A DNA stretch of 64,000 nucleotides, taken from assembly GCA_046541875.1 (NCBI GenBank), contig JBKHCL010000002.1, positions 1-64,000 of the forward strand, given 5' to 3'. Source of the stretch: CAZFPT01 sp046541875. GTDB taxonomy: Bacteria; Planctomycetota; Phycisphaerae; SM23-33. Numbering within the stretch: the first letter of the stretch is position 1; each line of letters begins with the position of its first letter. The notes below the pieces were generated by a model. That model was given only the letters and a program-made list of their open reading frames with translations. It did not search any database and was not told where the DNA came from. The translations under genes and the position numbers were made by a program. Shown piece after piece: positions 26,426-34,056 of the stretch.

Positions 26426-28090
26426 ATGCCGCAGAACGTAGACCTCGCCAAACGCCGACGCATCATGCAGCGATCGATGAAGCTCGGCCATTGCATCTGC
26501 GATCCGAAACGACCGTGTCCGTGCAATGTCTTCACACAGGATGGCTACTGCCCCTGCGCCGGGGAACGACCCGACACCGCGCCGGCCGACAACGTGAAGC
26601 TCACCGAGTTGGTCCACAATGCCGGCTGTGCGAGCAAAATCGCGCCGGCGGACCTGGAGACCGTGCTCAAACGCCTCCCACCGGTATCCGACCCGGCTGT
26701 GCTTTGCGGCCTGCCCGCCGGGGACGACGCCGGCGTCTATCGCCTGCCCGACGGGACCTGCCTGGTGCAGACCGTCGACGTGATGACGCCGGTGGTCGAC
26801 GACGCCGAGACGTTCGGGCGGATCTGCGCGGCCAATTGCCTCTCGGACATTTACGCGATGGGCGGAACGCCGCTGACCGCGCTGAGCATTCTGGCGTTCC
26901 CCTCCGAGACGCAGGACGGCGAGCTGATGTACCGCATGATGAAGGGCGCGATGGACGTGCTGGGCGAGGCGGGGGTGGCCCTGATCGGCGGGCACAGCGT
27001 GAAAGACGAGGAAATCAAGCTCGGGTTCGCGATCACCGGCACGATCGACGCCGAGGCGGCTGTCTCGCACGGCAGCGCGAAGGTGGGCGATGTGCTCGTG
27101 CTCACCAAACCGCTCGGGGCCGGCGTGCTGAACTTCTGCCGCCAGATCGGGCGGAATGCTCCGGGGCTGGCCGAGGCGGAGGCGTCGATGGCTACGCTGA
27201 ACCGCGACGCGGCGGAGGCGATGAACGCGGTGGGCGTCTCGGCGGCGACGGACGTGACGGGCTTCGGGCTTTACGGGCACCTGATCAGCATGGCGCGTCA
27301 TTCGGGGGTGACCGCACAGGTCTGGGCCGATCGGCTGGGGGCGTTTCCCGGGGCGATCGAGGCTTTGGAGGACGACGTGGTCCCCGGGGCGATCGAGCGG
27401 AATCGTGAGTTCGTAGCCGACGATATCGCCATCGCCTCCGACGTCGCAGCCGGTGCGGGATTGCTGGGCTTCGACGCCCAGACCTCCGGCGGATTGCTGA
27501 TGGCTGTGCCCGAGGCGAAACTGGCGGACCTGCGCGAGCAGTTGCAGCGGCGGAATACCCCGGCGATGGTCATCGGAAAGGTGGTGGCCGAGTCCGATGG
27601 CAGGATCGTCGTGACGACGGCGAAGGAGGCGGTCGAGTCGGCTGGGCTCAGGGACATCGTGGATACACCCGGAGGTGAGCAGGGCCGGAAGGCGAGTTGC
27701 GGCGGCGCCCAATCCGGCGAGAGTTCCTGCTGCCCGGGGAGCGAACCCGACGAGGCGAGCGGCGCGTGCTGCTCGGCCGGCAGGGAGGCGGGTACGGCCG
27801 GCGACTCGCTCAAGGCGTTCGGCGCGCTGATGCGATCGGCAGGGGCCGGCGGTACGATCGACGAGACGGCCAAGGAACTGATCACCTTCGCGCTGGTGCT
27901 GCTGAGCAAGTGCGAACCGTGCTTCGAGGCCCATTGGGCGAAGGCGGCGAACATGGGCATCTCCCGGGAGCAACTGGACGAAGCCGCCTGGTGCGCCATC
28001 GCCATGGGCGGGGCGCCGGTGCGGATGTTCTACGAGCAGATGAAATCCCGGGTCGACGCCGACCACGTGCCGGGCAGGGGATGCTGCTGA
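26426..28090 (+). CDS. selD: SelD selenophosphate synthetase with FTR-like head and AhpD-like tail
   Basis: 554 residues from 26426, behind CAGGAG. Residues 1-50 are an extra head with three CxC pairs (C23/C25, C31/C33, C42/C44); the spacing CPC-x8-CPC resembles the cluster-binding cysteines of ferredoxin:thioredoxin reductase beta. Residues about 57-420 are SelD. NAGCASK keeps the catalytic Cys (C68, E. coli C17) and Lys (K71, K20) while the second Cys of the usual GCGCK is Ser, and AMGGTPLTALSIL and GGHSVKDEE follow. A Cys-rich linker (SSCCPG, GACCSAG) leads to a carboxymuconolactone decarboxylase/AhpD-like domain with the redox motif C496-x2-C499-x3-H503 and a terminal GCC. SelD makes selenophosphate from selenide and ATP. 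The extra domains suggest built-in thiol or iron-sulfur chemistry, which is inference. Confidence 0.93.
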   Translation: MPQNVDLAKRRRIMQRSMKLGHCICDPKRPCPCNVFTQDGYCPCAGERPDTAPADNVKLTELVHNAGCASKIAPADLETVLKRLPPVSDPAVLCGLPAGDDAGVYRLPDGTCLVQTVDVMTPVVDDAETFGRICAANCLSDIYAMGGTPLTALSILAFPSETQDGELMYRMMKGAMDVLGEAGVALIGGHSVKDEEIKLGFAITGTIDAEAAVSHGSAKVGDVLVLTKPLGAGVLNFCRQIGRNAPGLAEAEASMATLNRDAAEAMNAVGVSAATDVTGFGLYGHLISMARHSGVTAQVWADRLGAFPGAIEALEDDVVPGAIERNREFVADDIAIASDVAAGAGLLGFDAQTSGGLLMAVPEAKLADLREQLQRRNTPAMVIGKVVAESDGRIVVTTAKEAVESAGLRDIVDTPGGEQGRKASCGGAQSGESSCCPGSEPDEASGACCSAGREAGTAGDSLKAFGALMRSAGAGGTIDETAKELITFALVLLSKCEPCFEAHWAKAANMGISREQLDEAAWCAIAMGGAPVRMFYEQMKSRVDADHVPGRGCC

Positions 28091-28144
28091 GGCCCGTACC
28101 ATCAGAATTGCCTGGCAGTTTTTCAAGCTTTCGCGAATAGAGGG

Positions 28145-28172
28145 TTGACTTCTGATCGCCGGGGGATAGAGT
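28145..28172 (+). promoter_or_regulatory. Probable promoter for tRNA-Leu
   Basis: TTGACT (28145-28150) and TAGAGT (28167-28172) are separated by 16 bases, a sigma-70-like pair that would start transcription about 30 bases before the tRNA. Confidence 0.5.
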
Positions 28173-28210
28173 GGGGAATCTCGCTTCGCGGCGAGATCGC
28201 CGAACAACCC

Positions 28211-28294
28211 GCGGCCGTGGCGGAATTGGCAGACGCGCAGGCTTCAGGTGCCTGTTCCCTTCGGGGAGTGAAGGTTCGACTCCTTTCGGCCGCA
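28211..28294 (+). tRNA. tRNA-Leu (CAG)
   Basis: The acceptor arms GCGGCCG and CGGCCGC pair fully. The D arm reads GCGGAATTGGCAGACGC, the anticodon stem CAGGC/GCCTG encloses TTCAGGT with anticodon CAG, a long variable arm (CCCTTCGGGG) is present as required for tRNA-Leu, and the T arm is AAGGTTCGACTCCTT. The discriminator is A, and CCA is not encoded. Confidence 0.95.
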
Positions 28295-28305
28295 ATGAGA
28301 ACACC

Positions 28306-28332
28306 GCCGACTCTCCCGGGTCGGCATTTTTG
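28306..28332 (+). terminator. Rho-independent terminator after tRNA-Leu
   Basis: GCCGAC (28306-28311) pairs with GTCGGC (28320-28325), followed by ATTTTTGTG. Confidence 0.75.
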
Positions 28333-28358
28333 TGCGCATCGGGCAGTATCCGGGGGCG

Positions 28359-28387
28359 TTGCCTTCAGGGCGTCTCCGTGATATGCT
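28359..28387 (+). promoter_or_regulatory. Probable promoter for the DinB-like gene
   Basis: TTGCCT (28359-28364) and TATGCT (28382-28387) are 17 bases apart, upstream of an AAAGGAG ribosome binding site at about 28410. Confidence 0.45.
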
Positions 28388-28421
28388 TCGCCCGCACAGA
28401 CTGTCCTAAAGGAGTGATCGC

Positions 28422-28874
28422 ATGTCCCCCATGGGCGAATCGCTGAAGCGTCAATTCGGCCAGGCGTTCGACGTGCTGGAGGCGGCGGTTCGATTGCTGG
28501 ATGACTCGCAGTGGCGGCAGGGCGGGTCGCCCTACGACGGACCGGCCCGGGGGACGCTGCACGCACTGCAGGCAGCCGAGTACTACACGCATGGCCGGAG
28601 CGAGGTGTTTCGCTGGCAAGGCAAGGGCGTGTGGGAAATGGACAGCCACGAGTTGCCCGACCAGCAGGAAATGCTGGATTACCTCGCGGCAGTGCGATCG
28701 ATCAACGACGAATGGATCGCTTCGCTCGACCGGGGACCTCTTGCTGTCGGCGGAGAACAGGCCGGACAGGCGCTGGACCGGGCCGTCTACGCCGTTCGCC
28801 ATCTCCAACACCACACCGGCGAGGTCTGCGCCTGGATGAAGCAGTTCGGCCATCCGCAGGAAACGTGGGTCTGA
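28422..28874 (+). CDS. DinB-like family protein
   Basis: 150 residues. The helical pattern and histidine placement match the DinB/YfiT four-helix fold: H47 in GTLHALQAAEYY, and H127/H130/H131 in RHLQHHTGEV, where family members bind a metal with three His. A good ribosome binding site (AAAGGAG) precedes the ATG. The gene stands alone between a tRNA and a LysR gene, with its own likely promoter. In other bacteria such proteins are thiol transferases or of unknown role, and nothing here narrows it. Confidence 0.72.
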   Translation: MSPMGESLKRQFGQAFDVLEAAVRLLDDSQWRQGGSPYDGPARGTLHALQAAEYYTHGRSEVFRWQGKGVWEMDSHELPDQQEMLDYLAAVRSINDEWIASLDRGPLAVGGEQAGQALDRAVYAVRHLQHHTGEVCAWMKQFGHPQETWV

Positions 28875-28943
28875 GCGGTCCGGCAGGCGAAGCGTGCAGC
28901 ATCTATAAGATTCATTTATCGCATCGGCGGGGGGCTCTCGACG

Positions 28944-28972
28944 TTGGACCTCAAAAGGGGTAGTAAGATAAA
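28944..28972 (+). promoter_or_regulatory. Possible promoter for the LysR gene
   Basis: TTGGAC (28944-28949) and GATAAA (28967-28972) with a 17-base spacer, about 65 bases upstream of the start. Confidence 0.4.
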
Positions 28973-29037
28973 GGCGATTCGGCTACACTGGGGGCTGTTG
29001 GTCGATAAGAACTCCTTGTAAGCCGGAGCCACTGCCC

Positions 29038-29925
29038 TTGCATACCGATGTGATGAAGACCTTCTGCGACCTCGTGGACGCCGGGAGTTTCTCCAAGGCC
29101 GCCGAGATGAATTTCATTTCGCAGTCGGCGGTTTCGCAGCAGTTGGCGAAGCTGGAGCGCGAGCTGTCGGTGCAGTTGATATCGCGGGGCGGCGGGTTGG
29201 TCGCTCCCACCGAGGCCGGCCGGGCGTTTTATGACGGCTGCAAGGACATCATCCGCCGCCACGAGCAGCTTCTGGGCGAGGTGCGGGCCGCTGCCGACGC
29301 CGTTCGCGGCGTGCTGCGGGTGGGCACGATCTATTCGGTGGGCTTCTACCTGCTGGACCCGTACGTGCGCGAGTTTCTCCAGGCCCACGCGGAGGTCAAC
29401 CTGCACGTGGAGTACACCCGCTGGAACCGCATCAACGCAGCCATCGTCTCCGGCGAGATGGACCTGGGAATCGTCGCCTGCCCCGAGAAGCAGCGATCCA
29501 TCGAGATCCTCCCGCTGACCAGCGAAGAGATGGTTGCGGTCTTCGCGCCGGGCCATCCGCTGGCAGGGCGAGACTGCATTGGCGTCGAAGAGCTCGAAGG
29601 CGAGACGGTGGTGGCCTTCGAGGCGGGCATCCCGACGCGCGTGTTTATCGACAAGCTCCTCAGGAAGCACGGCGTGACGGTGAACATCGAGATGGAGTTC
29701 GACAACATCGAGCTGCTCAAGCGGGCCCTGGAGGTCGGCTCGGGGGTGGGCATCCTGCCGGTCGGGAACATCCAGCGGGAGGCCGACCGGGGCGACCTGG
29801 CGTTCGCACGCATCGACGGCGATGAGTGGCGACGCCCGATCGCGATACTCCGGCGCCGCGGGAAGGCGGCCAGTCCCGCCGAGCGCATGTTTCTCTCGGT
29901 GCTGCGCGAAGGGCACGAGGCGTAG
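29038..29925 (+). CDS. LysR-family transcriptional regulator
   Basis: 295 residues from a TTG codon at 29038, behind GGAG; ATG at 29053 is the alternative. The N-terminal winged helix-turn-helix shows GSFSKAAEMNFISQSAVSQQ. The C-terminal effector domain has the LysR substrate-binding pattern (LRVGTIYSVGFYLLDPYVRE, GEMDLGIVACPE, SGVGILPVGNI). The effector is unknown. It is not divergent from an obvious target; the neighbouring rubredoxin gene converges on it. Confidence 0.9.
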   Translation: MHTDVMKTFCDLVDAGSFSKAAEMNFISQSAVSQQLAKLERELSVQLISRGGGLVAPTEAGRAFYDGCKDIIRRHEQLLGEVRAAADAVRGVLRVGTIYSVGFYLLDPYVREFLQAHAEVNLHVEYTRWNRINAAIVSGEMDLGIVACPEKQRSIEILPLTSEEMVAVFAPGHPLAGRDCIGVEELEGETVVAFEAGIPTRVFIDKLLRKHGVTVNIEMEFDNIELLKRALEVGSGVGILPVGNIQREADRGDLAFARIDGDEWRRPIAILRRRGKAASPAERMFLSVLREGHEA

Positions 29926-30004
29926 GCGGGGGCGCATAGAAAACCGCGCGTCGAGGAAGGTATGCACCCGCTCGACGCGCGGCCGATTCCGTCTCCGGCG
30001 GGCG

Positions 30005-30166
30005 TCAGTCGACCGGCGAGAACTCGCTCTTGTCGGCGCCGCACTCGGGGCAGACCCAGTCGTCGGGAATGTCCTCGAAGGCGGTTCCGGGTTCCACGCC
30101 ATTGTCGGGGTCGCCCACGGCCGGGTCGTACTCCCAGCCGCACAGATCGCAAACGTACTTCTTCAT
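30005..30166 (-). CDS. Rubredoxin
   Basis: 53 residues, a small gene easily missed. It reads MKKYVCDLCGWEYDPAVG and ends EFSPVD. The two iron-binding knuckles are C6-x2-C9 and C39-x2-C42, with the conserved GVEPGTAFEDIPDDWVCP core of rubredoxins. It has a ribosome binding site AAAGGTG and a probable promoter of its own. Rubredoxin carries single electrons to flavodiiron protein, rubrerythrin and superoxide reductase, all encoded upstream on the same strand, so it is probably their shared donor. Confidence 0.95.
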   Translation of the reverse strand: MKKYVCDLCGWEYDPAVGDPDNGVEPGTAFEDIPDDWVCPECGADKSEFSPVD

Positions 30167-30216
30167 GTTGGCACCTTTCTTTCGGTTGGAGTCAAAACGT
30201 CGTTGCTGCTGAATGT

Positions 30217-30245
30217 TGGTTACCGGGTCAGGCTGTAAAAGTCAA
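30217..30245 (-). promoter_or_regulatory. Probable promoter of the rubredoxin gene
   Basis: On the minus strand TTGACT (30245-30240) and TAACCA (30222-30217) are separated by 17 bases, about 50 bases upstream of the rubredoxin start. Confidence 0.55.
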
Positions 30246-30275
30246 CGCAGCCGTCGATCGTTGCACGCGTCAACA

Positions 30276-30290
30276 CGGGCAGGATGCCCG
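30276..30290. repeat. CGGGCA-gga-TGCCCG intergenic palindrome
   Basis: A short perfect palindrome immediately beyond the stop of the unrecognised gene at 30302. Close relatives occur at 39308 and 60012, with looser forms at 35245 and 57162. It may act as a transcript end or be a dispersed repeat. Confidence 0.5.
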
Positions 30291-30301
30291 GGCTGTGTCT
30301 C

Positions 30302-30808
30302 TCACGGCGTTTCCGGTGGTGTATCGGTGGTTTCTTCGGGCTGGATTCCCAGCAGCTCGACCAGATCGGCCGGCTCGATGCGGTATCGGCTGCCCCGGCC
30401 CTGGAAGAAGCCGTGCTCGCGCACCAGGTGCACCGAGAGAGGCGTGTATCGCTGAACGACCTCGCCGGTTTTGGGGTCGGTCAGCTCGACCTCGCCCTTA
30501 CGGAAGACCTTGCCCCCCCAAGGGGACGGGATCTTTCCCATCGACTCGCGATAGGTCGCCACCAGCCCGCGCCCGCCGGCCGTCGTGACGGTCACGGGGG
30601 CGCCGAACGTGTTGACCGCCGCGCTGAGAATGCGTTCCATCTCGTCGGCGATCCGGTCTTTCGTGATACCGAGATGGTCCAGTTCGTGGGCGTCGTTCTC
30701 GATGATCTCGTGCAGTGTGCGGTGATCGTGTCCGAGAAAGCCCTCGCGGCAGAGAACGCCCGGGGCCATCCGTTTCATCAGTCGGTCTTCGTCGGGGAGT
30801 TTTTTCAT
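30302..30808 (-). CDS. Unrecognised protein at the end of the nqr operon
   Basis: 168 residues, starting 15 bases after nqrF and so almost certainly co-transcribed with it. It is soluble, without signal or membrane segments. Visible features are an N-terminal helical part (GVLCREGFLGHDHRTLHEII) with Cys, His and Asp residues, and a C-terminal strand-rich part (EVVQRYTPLSVHLVREHGFF). I do not recognise the family. Its position suggests a factor for NQR assembly, or a partner of the redox island, but there is no direct evidence. Confidence 0.72.
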   Translation of the reverse strand: MKKLPDEDRLMKRMAPGVLCREGFLGHDHRTLHEIIENDAHELDHLGITKDRIADEMERILSAAVNTFGAPVTVTTAGGRGLVATYRESMGKIPSPWGGKVFRKGEVELTDPKTGEVVQRYTPLSVHLVREHGFFQGRGSRYRIEPADLVELLGIQPEETTDTPPETP

Positions 30809-30823
30809 GCGGAGGCTCCGGGG

Positions 30824-31936
30824 CTAGGCGAACTTGTCGTAGAAGCGGCGGTCTTCGATGATGCCCTTGCCATCGAGCACTTCGGCTGCGGCGTCGATCA
30901 TGCCCGGCGAGCCGCAGAGGTACGCCTCCATCTCGGCCCCGTCCTTCACGCGGCGGTCGAGCACATCGGTAATCAGCCCGGTCTCGCCGCTCCAGTCGTC
31001 CGGCGGGTCCTGGCAGGACAGCGCGGGCACGTACTCGAACCACTCCAGTTCGTCGGCCAGGGCGTAGAGTTCCTCGGTGAGGAACATGTCACGCGGGTTG
31101 ACCGCGCCGAAGAAGTAGGTGCATTTCTTGCGGAGGTCGTGTTCCTTCATGTGGCGAATCATCGACCAGAACGGGGCCATACCCGATCCGCCGGCGATCC
31201 AGACCATTTCGCGATCGGTCTCCTGCAGGCGGAAATCGCCGTAGGGGCCCGAGAGGGTCACCTCGTCGCCCTCGGAGACGTGCTCGAACACCCACGTCGT
31301 GCAGATGCCCCCGGGCACGAGGCGGATCATCAGTTCGATGTAGCCGTTGTCCGATGGTTTGGACGAAATCGAGTACGCCCGGTAGACCGGCTCGGGGTTG
31401 TCCCCGTAGGCGGGGGCTTCGAGCTGCATGTATTGGCCGGCGACGAAGTCGATGGTCTCCGGCTCGATCAGCTTGATGCGCAGCTCCTTGATATCGTGCG
31501 TCAGGTCGCGGATCTGCTCGACCCGGCCGCGGAATTCCTTGATCGAGAACAGCTCCTCGGGGATCTCGATGGCCATGTCGTTGCGGACCTTGACCTGGCA
31601 GGAGATCCGGATGTTGTTCTCTTTCTCGGTTTCGTCCAGGAGAGGGTCTTCGGTGGGTACGACCGGGCCGCCGCCGTCAAGAATCTTGCACTTGCAGTAT
31701 GCGCAGGTCCCCCGGCCGCCACAGGCGGAGGGAATGAACAACCCCTCGCCCTTGAGCGATGCCAGCAGACTTTCGCCGCCCTCGACCTGCAGTTCCTTCT
31801 CGCCGTTGTTGATCGAAATCGTGCAGATCCCGTAGTTGACGAGATACTTCTCGGCCAGCAGCAACAGCGCCGCCAGCACGGTGGACAGTACGCAGGCCGT
31901 CAGGGCCGCCAGAAGTACGCCGGTTACCAGGTTCAT
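30824..31936 (-). CDS. nqrF: NqrF, NADH-oxidising subunit of Na+-NQR
   Basis: 370 residues. One N-terminal membrane helix precedes a 2Fe-2S ferredoxin domain with ligands C72, C78, C81 and C113 (SACGGRGTCAYC, RISCQVKV). A ferredoxin-reductase module binds FAD (YRAYSISSKP) and NADH (AGGSGMAPFWSMIRH, YLCGSPGMID). This subunit is what distinguishes NQR from the related Rnf complex. It takes electrons from NADH and passes them into the membrane part. It is 13 bases downstream of nqrE. Confidence 0.95.
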   Translation of the reverse strand: MNLVTGVLLAALTACVLSTVLAALLLLAEKYLVNYGICTISINNGEKELQVEGGESLLASLKGEGLFIPSACGGRGTCAYCKCKILDGGGPVVPTEDPLLDETEKENNIRISCQVKVRNDMAIEIPEELFSIKEFRGRVEQIRDLTHDIKELRIKLIEPETIDFVAGQYMQLEAPAYGDNPEPVYRAYSISSKPSDNGYIELMIRLVPGGICTTWVFEHVSEGDEVTLSGPYGDFRLQETDREMVWIAGGSGMAPFWSMIRHMKEHDLRKKCTYFFGAVNPRDMFLTEELYALADELEWFEYVPALSCQDPPDDWSGETGLITDVLDRRVKDGAEMEAYLCGSPGMIDAAAEVLDGKGIIEDRRFYDKFA

Positions 31937-31949
31937 CGAGTCGCCTCGC

Positions 31950-32615
31950 TCACAGTTTGATCATTCCCTGGAAGACGGTGAACGCCATGGCCATGATGCC
32001 GGTGATAATCAGCGTAATCCCCGGGCCCTCCAGCGCGGCGGGAATCTTCGCCTTGCTCAGCCGTTGGCGAATGCCCGCCATGATGACGATCGCCATGAAC
32101 CAGCCCAGTCCGGAACCGAGCCCGAAGACGAAGACCTCCGGCAGGCCGTACCCTTTGGAGAGCACGTCGTTGACCATGAACAGGCTGGCCCCGAGGATCG
32201 CGCAGTTGACGGTGATCAGCGGCAGGAAGATGCCCAGCGAGTAGTACAGCGGTGTCGAAATCCGCTCGATGAGCATCTCCATCAGCTGCACGAACGCGGC
32301 GATGACCACGATGAACAGGATCAGCTTGAGGCTCTCCGCCGGGACGCCATAGGGTTCGAGCGGCTGAAGCACATACACGTACAACAGGTAGTTCAGCACG
32401 CAGGTGCACGTCGTGACGAACAGCACCGCCAGCCCCATTCCCACCGACGCCTTGAGCTGTCGGCTGATCGAGAGGAACGGGCACATTCCCAGAAACCGCG
32501 TCAGCAGGATGTTGTTGGTCAGCGAGGCGGAAACCAGGATGAGCACCATTCCCGCGGTGAAGCCCACATCGGGCGTGGCGCCCTGGGCCTGCATCTGGGC
32601 GAGCAGGGGGGTCAT
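31950..32615 (-). CDS. nqrE: NqrE, membrane subunit of Na+-NQR
   Basis: 221 residues with six predicted membrane segments. The family motifs TNNILLTRFLGMCPFL and TVNCAILGASLFM contain the two conserved Cys that, with those of NqrD, hold an iron centre inside the membrane. Its start overlaps the nqrD stop by four bases. RnfA is the paralogue; the neighbouring nqrF identifies this as NQR. Confidence 0.93.
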   Translation of the reverse strand: MTPLLAQMQAQGATPDVGFTAGMVLILVSASLTNNILLTRFLGMCPFLSISRQLKASVGMGLAVLFVTTCTCVLNYLLYVYVLQPLEPYGVPAESLKLILFIVVIAAFVQLMEMLIERISTPLYYSLGIFLPLITVNCAILGASLFMVNDVLSKGYGLPEVFVFGLGSGLGWFMAIVIMAGIRQRLSKAKIPAALEGPGITLIITGIMAMAFTVFQGMIKL

Positions 32616-33292
32616 GCGGCACCTCCTTCAGCGGCTGCTTCGCGTTTGAGGGAATACCACCGGGCCACCCAAACGGCGATCGCCAGCAGGAAAAACGCTC
32701 CGGGGGGCATGACCATGATCGTCCAATGTCGCCACGCCGTCTCGTGCACGCCCGGCTGGTACGCCCGGAGGAAGTCGAAGGTGATCTGCCACGACGTGCC
32801 CTTCAGCAGCGTTCCGAACCCGAGGACCTCGCGGACGATCGCGATGCTCATGAGCACCAGGCTGTAGCCCAGCCCGGCCCCGAGCCCGTCGGTGAGGGCG
32901 GGGAGGGGTTTGTTCTTGTTGGCGAACGCTTCCAGCCGACCCAGGACGATGCAGTTGGTGATGATCAGCCCGACGTAGGCGGCGATGTCCTTGTGGGTAT
33001 CGAAGAAGAACACCCGGAAGACGATGTCCACCACGATGACGAAGACGGCGATGATGAGCACCTGCACCATGATGCGGACGCGGTTGGGCGTGAAGTTTCG
33101 CAGCAGGCTGACGGTGAGCGAGGACATCGTCGTCGCCCAGATGAGCCCGACGCACATCAGCGCGGTGTTGAACACGAGGTTCGTCACCGCCAGGGCCGAG
33201 CAGATGCCCAGCACCTGCCGGAAGATGGGGTTCTCCGCCCAGAACTGGGTCTCCAGCGCCTCTCGGGCGGTGAGTGTATCCTGCGGGGGCAT
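32612..33292 (-). CDS. nqrD: NqrD, membrane subunit of Na+-NQR
   Basis: 226 residues, six membrane segments, with ENPIFRQVLGICSALAVT and IITNCIVLGRLEAFA carrying the conserved Cys pair. The start codon overlaps the nqrC stop by a base. The C-terminus (AREALETQFW is at the N-terminal side) is otherwise ordinary. RnfE is the closest paralogue. Confidence 0.93.
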   Translation of the reverse strand: MPPQDTLTAREALETQFWAENPIFRQVLGICSALAVTNLVFNTALMCVGLIWATTMSSLTVSLLRNFTPNRVRIMVQVLIIAVFVIVVDIVFRVFFFDTHKDIAAYVGLIITNCIVLGRLEAFANKNKPLPALTDGLGAGLGYSLVLMSIAIVREVLGFGTLLKGTSWQITFDFLRAYQPGVHETAWRHWTIMVMPPGAFFLLAIAVWVARWYSLKREAAAEGGAA

Positions 33293-34056
33293 TACACGCC
33301 TCCTTCCACGTCAGGAGCGTTGGCGTCGGGCGACGATGCGCTCTTGAGCAGGCCTTTGGCCCGGGCGGCCCGGCGGAACTGCTCGATGCGGGTATTCACG
33401 AACGCCTCGACGGCGGTGCTGGTTCCGGTGGCGCCGGTGATGGCGTCCACGTGCCTGCCGTAGGCCGATTCGCCTTCATCCGGGCTGGACTTGGTGATGT
33501 AGATGATCTGGTCGGCCTCGGTGGGCGGTGAGATATCCAACCCCTCGAACTGCTCGGCGAAGGTCTCCTCGGTGATGCGTCCGCCCAGCCCGGGCGTTTC
33601 CTGGTGGGCCAGGAACACCGCGCCCAGCGACTTGTTCATGTCCGGGGCGACTGCGAGGATCCCGTCGATCCGCGCCCAGAAGCCGATCCCCCAGATGGGC
33701 ATCGCGTAGCCGATGAGCTTGCCGCCCGCGTCGGGGTCGGTGTCGTAGGCCTGGTACGTCTGCAGCCGGGGGTCGGTGGGGTGGTTGAAGTTCACGCCGG
33801 ATTCCGGGTCGATCAGGTCTCCCTCGACCTTGCGAATGTGGGTGTTGTAGAGCTCCTCGATGCGGGCATCGGACGGTTCGGGCGTCTCGGCCAGTTCGAA
33901 AACGCTCACCAGCGCACTCATCCGCGCCAGTTGCTCGTTGCGTTTGACGATATGCTGCGTCGAGGCGTGCAGCGTCATGATGGCCGCGGTGAACAGCGCG
34001 GAAACGACGGCGGCGTAGAGGATGACGTAGGTGGGATTCTTGGTATTCAGTTTCAT
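33292..34056 (-). CDS. nqrC: NqrC, FMN-carrying subunit of Na+-NQR
   Basis: 254 residues: an N-terminal membrane helix and a periplasmic FMN-binding domain. The covalent flavinylation motif is intact (DAITGATGTS, acceptor T210). The tail after residue 232 is an extra, low-complexity segment with SPDANAPD, resembling linkers of other exported proteins in this window. Overlaps nqrB by four bases. Confidence 0.93.
   Translation of the reverse strand: MKLNTKNPTYVILYAAVVSALFTAAIMTLHASTQHIVKRNEQLARMSALVSVFELAETPEPSDARIEELYNTHIRKVEGDLIDPESGVNFNHPTDPRLQTYQAYDTDPDAGGKLIGYAMPIWGIGFWARIDGILAVAPDMNKSLGAVFLAHQETPGLGGRITEETFAEQFEGLDISPPTEADQIIYITKSSPDEGESAYGRHVDAITGATGTSTAVEAFVNTRIEQFRRAARAKGLLKSASSPDANAPDVEGGV

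Noticed and set aside
26426..26640. Selenocysteine in SelD or in other genes of the window
   Set aside because: The catalytic position of SelD is a TGC Cys codon, and I found no in-frame TGA followed by a SECIS-like hairpin in the redox genes.
28211..28294. tRNA-Sec near selB and selD
   Set aside because: The tRNA here has anticodon CAG and a seven-pair acceptor stem with a leucine-type variable arm, so it is tRNA-Leu.
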